A stretch of 64,000 nt of DNA, taken from the NCBI GenBank assembly GCA_017447265.1, contig JAFSOA010000015.1, forward strand, positions 248,001-312,000, in the 5' to 3' direction. Shown here one piece after another: positions 60,908 through 64,000 of the stretch; within the stretch, counting starts at the first letter, position 1; every line of letters begins with the position of its first letter. Position numbers and translations under genes: made by a program. Source of the DNA: Bacteroidales bacterium. GTDB taxonomy: Bacteria; Bacteroidota; Bacteroidia; Bacteroidales; UBA932. The notes beneath the pieces were generated by a model, which ran no database searches, had not been told where the DNA came from, and worked only from the letters and a program-made list of their open reading frames with translations.

Positions 60908-63900
60908 TTAGAAAGTTATGTTTACACCGAAGACGACCTTCTTGGCGGTCGGATAACTGCCTTTGTCGACACCGAGACCGCTTCCGGTACCCGTGATCTC
61001 AGGATCGAAACCCGGATATTTGGAGAAGGTGAAGAAATCGTCGAGGGAGCCGTAGAAGCGCAGATTGTCCACGAAGAATTTCTTGGTCAAACGCTGCGGG
61101 AGGGTGTAACCCAGCTGGATCTGTTTGATCTTGGCATAGCTGCCGTCAAACACGACACCGTCGGAGGTCAGGAACTGCTGCCAGTTCGAGGCGTTGGCCG
61201 CCGGCATCGTACCGTTGGTATGGGTCGGAGTCCAGCGGTCTTCCGTGAGGAAGCTCAAGCGGTTGGACGGATAGTCGACCACGGTGAGACAGTTGTAAAT
61301 CTTGCTGCCGGCCGCACCGGTCAGGAAGACCACGGCGTCGATGCCCTTCCAGGCAGCCGTGAGCGTGACACCGAAGTTGACTTTCGGGATACCGGAACCC
61401 AGGTCCATCTTGTCGGCCTGCGTCACGTCGCCGCTGCCGTCGAGATCCTCGAACATCGCGTCGCCCGTGGCCGGGTCAATGCCGATGAAATGATAGCCAT
61501 AGAAATGCCAGGCGGGATAGCCTTTCTCGAAGCGGGTAATCGTACCATAGTTGCGGACACCCACGCCATCGATACCGTCAGAGAGCGTCTCGTGGATGTA
61601 GGTCACCCGGTTCTTGAGGGTCGACAGGTTTCCGCTGACACTGTAGTGGAAGTCGCCGATCTGGTCGCGCCACTTGAGCTCAAACTCGAAACCGGTGTTG
61701 AGCACGTTGCCGGCATTCACCGGAGAAGCGGTGACGCCCACCACGGTGGACGGCGTGATACCCGTCACAATGAGGTCCTTGGTCATCTTGCGGAACCAGT
61801 CGACGCTGAAGGTCAAGCGGTCACGCAGGAAGCGCATATCGACACCGAAGTCGAGCTGCTCGGAGGTCTCCCACTTGAGCTCGTCGTTGCCGGAAGAAGA
61901 AGGCGCATAGCCGATGAGGTAGATCGGCGAGATGCTGCTGATCGGATAATTGCCCGTCGAAGCGATCACGTTGGCGTAGCGGTAGCCGTAAAGGCCGGCG
62001 AGGGAACCGTTCTGGCCCCAGGAACCGCGCAGTTTCAAGTAATTGACAACCCGCTTGGCATTCGCGAAGAAATCTTCTTCGGAGATCGTCCAGCTGGCGG
62101 ATACGGAGGGGAAATAACCCCAGCGCATCGGCTTCGGCAGGATCGAAAGGTCGGCCGCATCCGCACGGAAAGAAGCCTGTACATTGTACTTGCCCATATA
62201 GTTCCAACCGGCACGCGCGAAGTAGGAAAGTTTGCGGGAGATGCCAGGCTCGGCACCGGACACCGAAGGAACTGCATTCGCGGAATGATAGGCGAAATAG
62301 TAGAAGAGCGGATCCTTCTGCTTCACACCAAGGTCATCGTCGCTGCCGCGGTACGAACCGCTCACATTATAGCTGCGGCTGTTGGAATAAGAGGTACCGA
62401 CCATCAGGTTGACGTTGTGACGTCCGAAGTTCTGGTTCCAGTTGGCAAAGTTCTCCCACTGGTAGTAGATGGAGTTGTTGCTGGAGCCCGAGAGGCCGAT
62501 GTAATTCTGGTAGGCGTTCTGGTTCACGTAGTAATCCAGGGAATAGCCGTAGCTGTCGGAAGCCGAGAAGCGGTAGCCGACACGGGAGGTAATGGTCAGG
62601 TGCTTCCAGGGCGTGAAGTTAACCGCCGTGGAACCGTTGATATTGAAGCCCTGCGAGGTGCTGTAGTCACGGTCACGCATAATGCGCGGGTTGACGTTCT
62701 CGGAAGGGTTGAAGAAGGAGATTCCATAGTAGTTGCCCTTCTCGTCCTGCATCAAGGTGCGGCCCTGGGCCAGATAATCCTTCATGAAGTCGGGCATGTT
62801 TTCAGCCGTGTAGGTCGTCGGGGTGAGCGGATCGAGCTGGAGGGCGGACAGCACCGCGGAACCATAGTCGGAACCTTCGGAAACGCTGCGGGCCGTGTAG
62901 TATTCCACCTGATTGTTGGTCTGGACTTCCAGCCAGGGCTTGAACTTCCAGGAACCGTTGACCATCGAAGTGATGCGCCTGTATACGTCGGCATCACCGG
63001 CGAACATACCGTTGTTGTTGAGGTAAGCTGCGGAAATATAGAGATTGCCCCGATCGTTACCGGCCGAGAACGACAGGTTGTGGTGGTGCATCAGGGAGTT
63101 CTCATAGGAATAGGCGAGCCAGTCGGTGTTGGTCACGAAGTCCCAGTTGGCGTAGAAGTCCTGCATGCTGTAACGGCCGTTCTCAATGAAGTACTGCATG
63201 TACTGCTCGGAGTTCATCACCTTCGGGATGTGGTTGAGGCTCTGGGAGGTCAGCTGGTAGGAATAGCTGATCTTGCCGTCGCCCTGGCCCTTGCGGGTGG
63301 TGATCATGATGACGCCGTTACCGGCTTCCGCACCGTAGATGGCGGCGGAAGCACCATCCTTCAGCACCTCCATGGACTCGATGTCGTTCGGGTCGATGCC
63401 GGCGATGGAATTGGTACGGCGGCCGTCCACCACGTACAACGGATTGGACGAACCGTTGGAAGAAATACCACGCACCTGGACGCTCGGCGCTGCACCCGGA
63501 CGGGCGGAAGCCGAGAACACCTGGACGCCGGCCGTCTTGCCCTGCAGGGCCTGTTCCGGCGTAGCGATCGTACGGTTGGCGATGTCTTCCTGTTTCACCT
63601 GCGAGATGGCGCCGGTGACGTCGGATTTTTTCTGGACGCCGTAGCCCACGACGACCGTCTCGTTGAGCATCTCCGTGTCGGGGACCAACTTGACGTTGAG
63701 GGTCATGGTCTTTTCAGCCACGAAGGTCTGTGCCTTGAAGCCGATGTAGGAAAACTCGACGACAGTACCGGCAGGAACGGTAATCGAATAATTACCGTCC
63801 AGGTCGGTGGCCACGCCGTTCGTGGTTCCCTGCTGGATGACACCCACACCCATGAGCGGTTCGTCGTAATCATCGACAACCGTTCCGGAGAGCGTCACCA

Positions 63901-63979
63901 GGGACTGCGCGGAGAGCGACCATCCGAGGAGGAGGGCCACTGAGGCAAGCGCAAGCCTTTTGAAAAGTGATTTTCTCAT
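60908..63979 (-). CDS. SusC/RagA TonB-dependent transporter 2
   Basis: A 1023-aa TonB-dependent transporter. The signal peptide ends around SLSAQ. A regulatory-like Ig domain (VTLSGTVVDDYDEPLMGVGV) is followed by NETVVVGYGVQKKSDVTGA, a plug with NPLYVVDGRRTNSIAGIDP and EVLKDGASAAIYGAEAGNGV, and a barrel ending FGVNITF. The start at 63979 lies 21 bp from the window edge, so its promoter is mostly outside. It has the same architecture as the first SusC, but the sequences differ throughout the barrel. Confidence 0.95.
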   Translation of the reverse strand: MRKSLFKRLALASVALLLGWSLSAQSLVTLSGTVVDDYDEPLMGVGVIQQGTTNGVATDLDGNYSITVPAGTVVEFSYIGFKAQTFVAEKTMTLNVKLVPDTEMLNETVVVGYGVQKKSDVTGAISQVKQEDIANRTIATPEQALQGKTAGVQVFSASARPGAAPSVQVRGISSNGSSNPLYVVDGRRTNSIAGIDPNDIESMEVLKDGASAAIYGAEAGNGVIMITTRKGQGDGKISYSYQLTSQSLNHIPKVMNSEQYMQYFIENGRYSMQDFYANWDFVTNTDWLAYSYENSLMHHHNLSFSAGNDRGNLYISAAYLNNNGMFAGDADVYRRITSMVNGSWKFKPWLEVQTNNQVEYYTARSVSEGSDYGSAVLSALQLDPLTPTTYTAENMPDFMKDYLAQGRTLMQDEKGNYYGISFFNPSENVNPRIMRDRDYSTSQGFNINGSTAVNFTPWKHLTITSRVGYRFSASDSYGYSLDYYVNQNAYQNYIGLSGSSNNSIYYQWENFANWNQNFGRHNVNLMVGTSYSNSRSYNVSGSYRGSDDDLGVKQKDPLFYYFAYHSANAVPSVSGAEPGISRKLSYFARAGWNYMGKYNVQASFRADAADLSILPKPMRWGYFPSVSASWTISEEDFFANAKRVVNYLKLRGSWGQNGSLAGLYGYRYANVIASTGNYPISSISPIYLIGYAPSSSGNDELKWETSEQLDFGVDMRFLRDRLTFSVDWFRKMTKDLIVTGITPSTVVGVTASPVNAGNVLNTGFEFELKWRDQIGDFHYSVSGNLSTLKNRVTYIHETLSDGIDGVGVRNYGTITRFEKGYPAWHFYGYHFIGIDPATGDAMFEDLDGSGDVTQADKMDLGSGIPKVNFGVTLTAAWKGIDAVVFLTGAAGSKIYNCLTVVDYPSNRLSFLTEDRWTPTHTNGTMPAANASNWQQFLTSDGVVFDGSYAKIKQIQLGYTLPQRLTKKFFVDNLRFYGSLDDFFTFSKYPGFDPEITGTGSGLGVDKGSYPTAKKVVFGVNITF

Positions 63980-64000
63980 AAAAAGGTTTTTTAGGTTATT

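Overview
The window looks like a chromosomal segment from a GC-rich member of the Bacteroidales (phylum Bacteroidota), probably an uncultured gut or rumen lineage. The grounds are two SusC/SusD pairs, many lipoproteins with Bacteroidota-type lipoboxes, a BACON-GH5 enzyme, SGBP-type glycan-binding proteins, a Bacteroidota-type GyrA, and promoters matching the Bacteroidota pattern TTTG - about 20 nt - TAnnTTTG instead of sigma70 boxes. The species cannot be named from the sequence alone.

Region 1 (1-15.0 kb, minus strand) is a beta-mannan utilisation locus. In transcription order it holds a GH5 lipoprotein, SusC, SusD, an SGBP-B-like binding protein, a 913-aa IPT/TIG binding protein, an intra-operon hairpin, BACON-GH5, a GH26 mannanase and a GH130 mannosylglucose phosphorylase cut by the window edge. 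An AraC-type regulator follows the promoter. A GH92 alpha-mannosidase is divergent from the regulator, and their shared intergenic region carries 14-bp direct repeats 21 bp apart.

Region 2 (17.4-43.2 kb) is mostly housekeeping and salvage. It contains RidA, an M28 peptidase, an EamA exporter, a pseudouridine-catabolism operon (SGNH hydrolase, deoxyribosyltransferase-like protein, PsuK, PsuG), ClpC, GyrA, a TPR protein, a WalJ-like metallo-beta-lactamase, MtnA, a NlpC/P60-LysM hydrolase, an M48 peptidase, a thioesterase, a radical SAM protein, a PreA-like Fe-S flavoprotein, a small envelope operon, a giant MscS channel, PfkA and PlsC. Genes are tightly packed, with many ATGA overlaps and several convergent 3' overlaps.

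Region 3 (43.4-64 kb) is a second polysaccharide locus. A plus-strand operon (GH3, GH3, CE1, CE1) and a minus-strand operon (SusC, SusD, repeat lipoprotein, two esterases) point toward each other. They are separated by about 5.4 kb of accessory DNA holding two near-identical exonuclease genes, each preceded by the relic of a lost gene, a DUF5723-type barrel with its lipoprotein partner, a visibly AT-richer alpha/beta hydrolase, and several families of palindromic repeats.

The most unusual items are the repeat-bracketed exonuclease duplication, the AraC operator layout, the PreA-like protein lacking its flavin reductase half, the PsuG/PsuK/NDT-like operon, a PfkA with Asn in place of the usual catalytic Asp, and an MscS with a His/acid-rich loop. 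No CRISPR array, rRNA, tRNA or transposase gene was seen.
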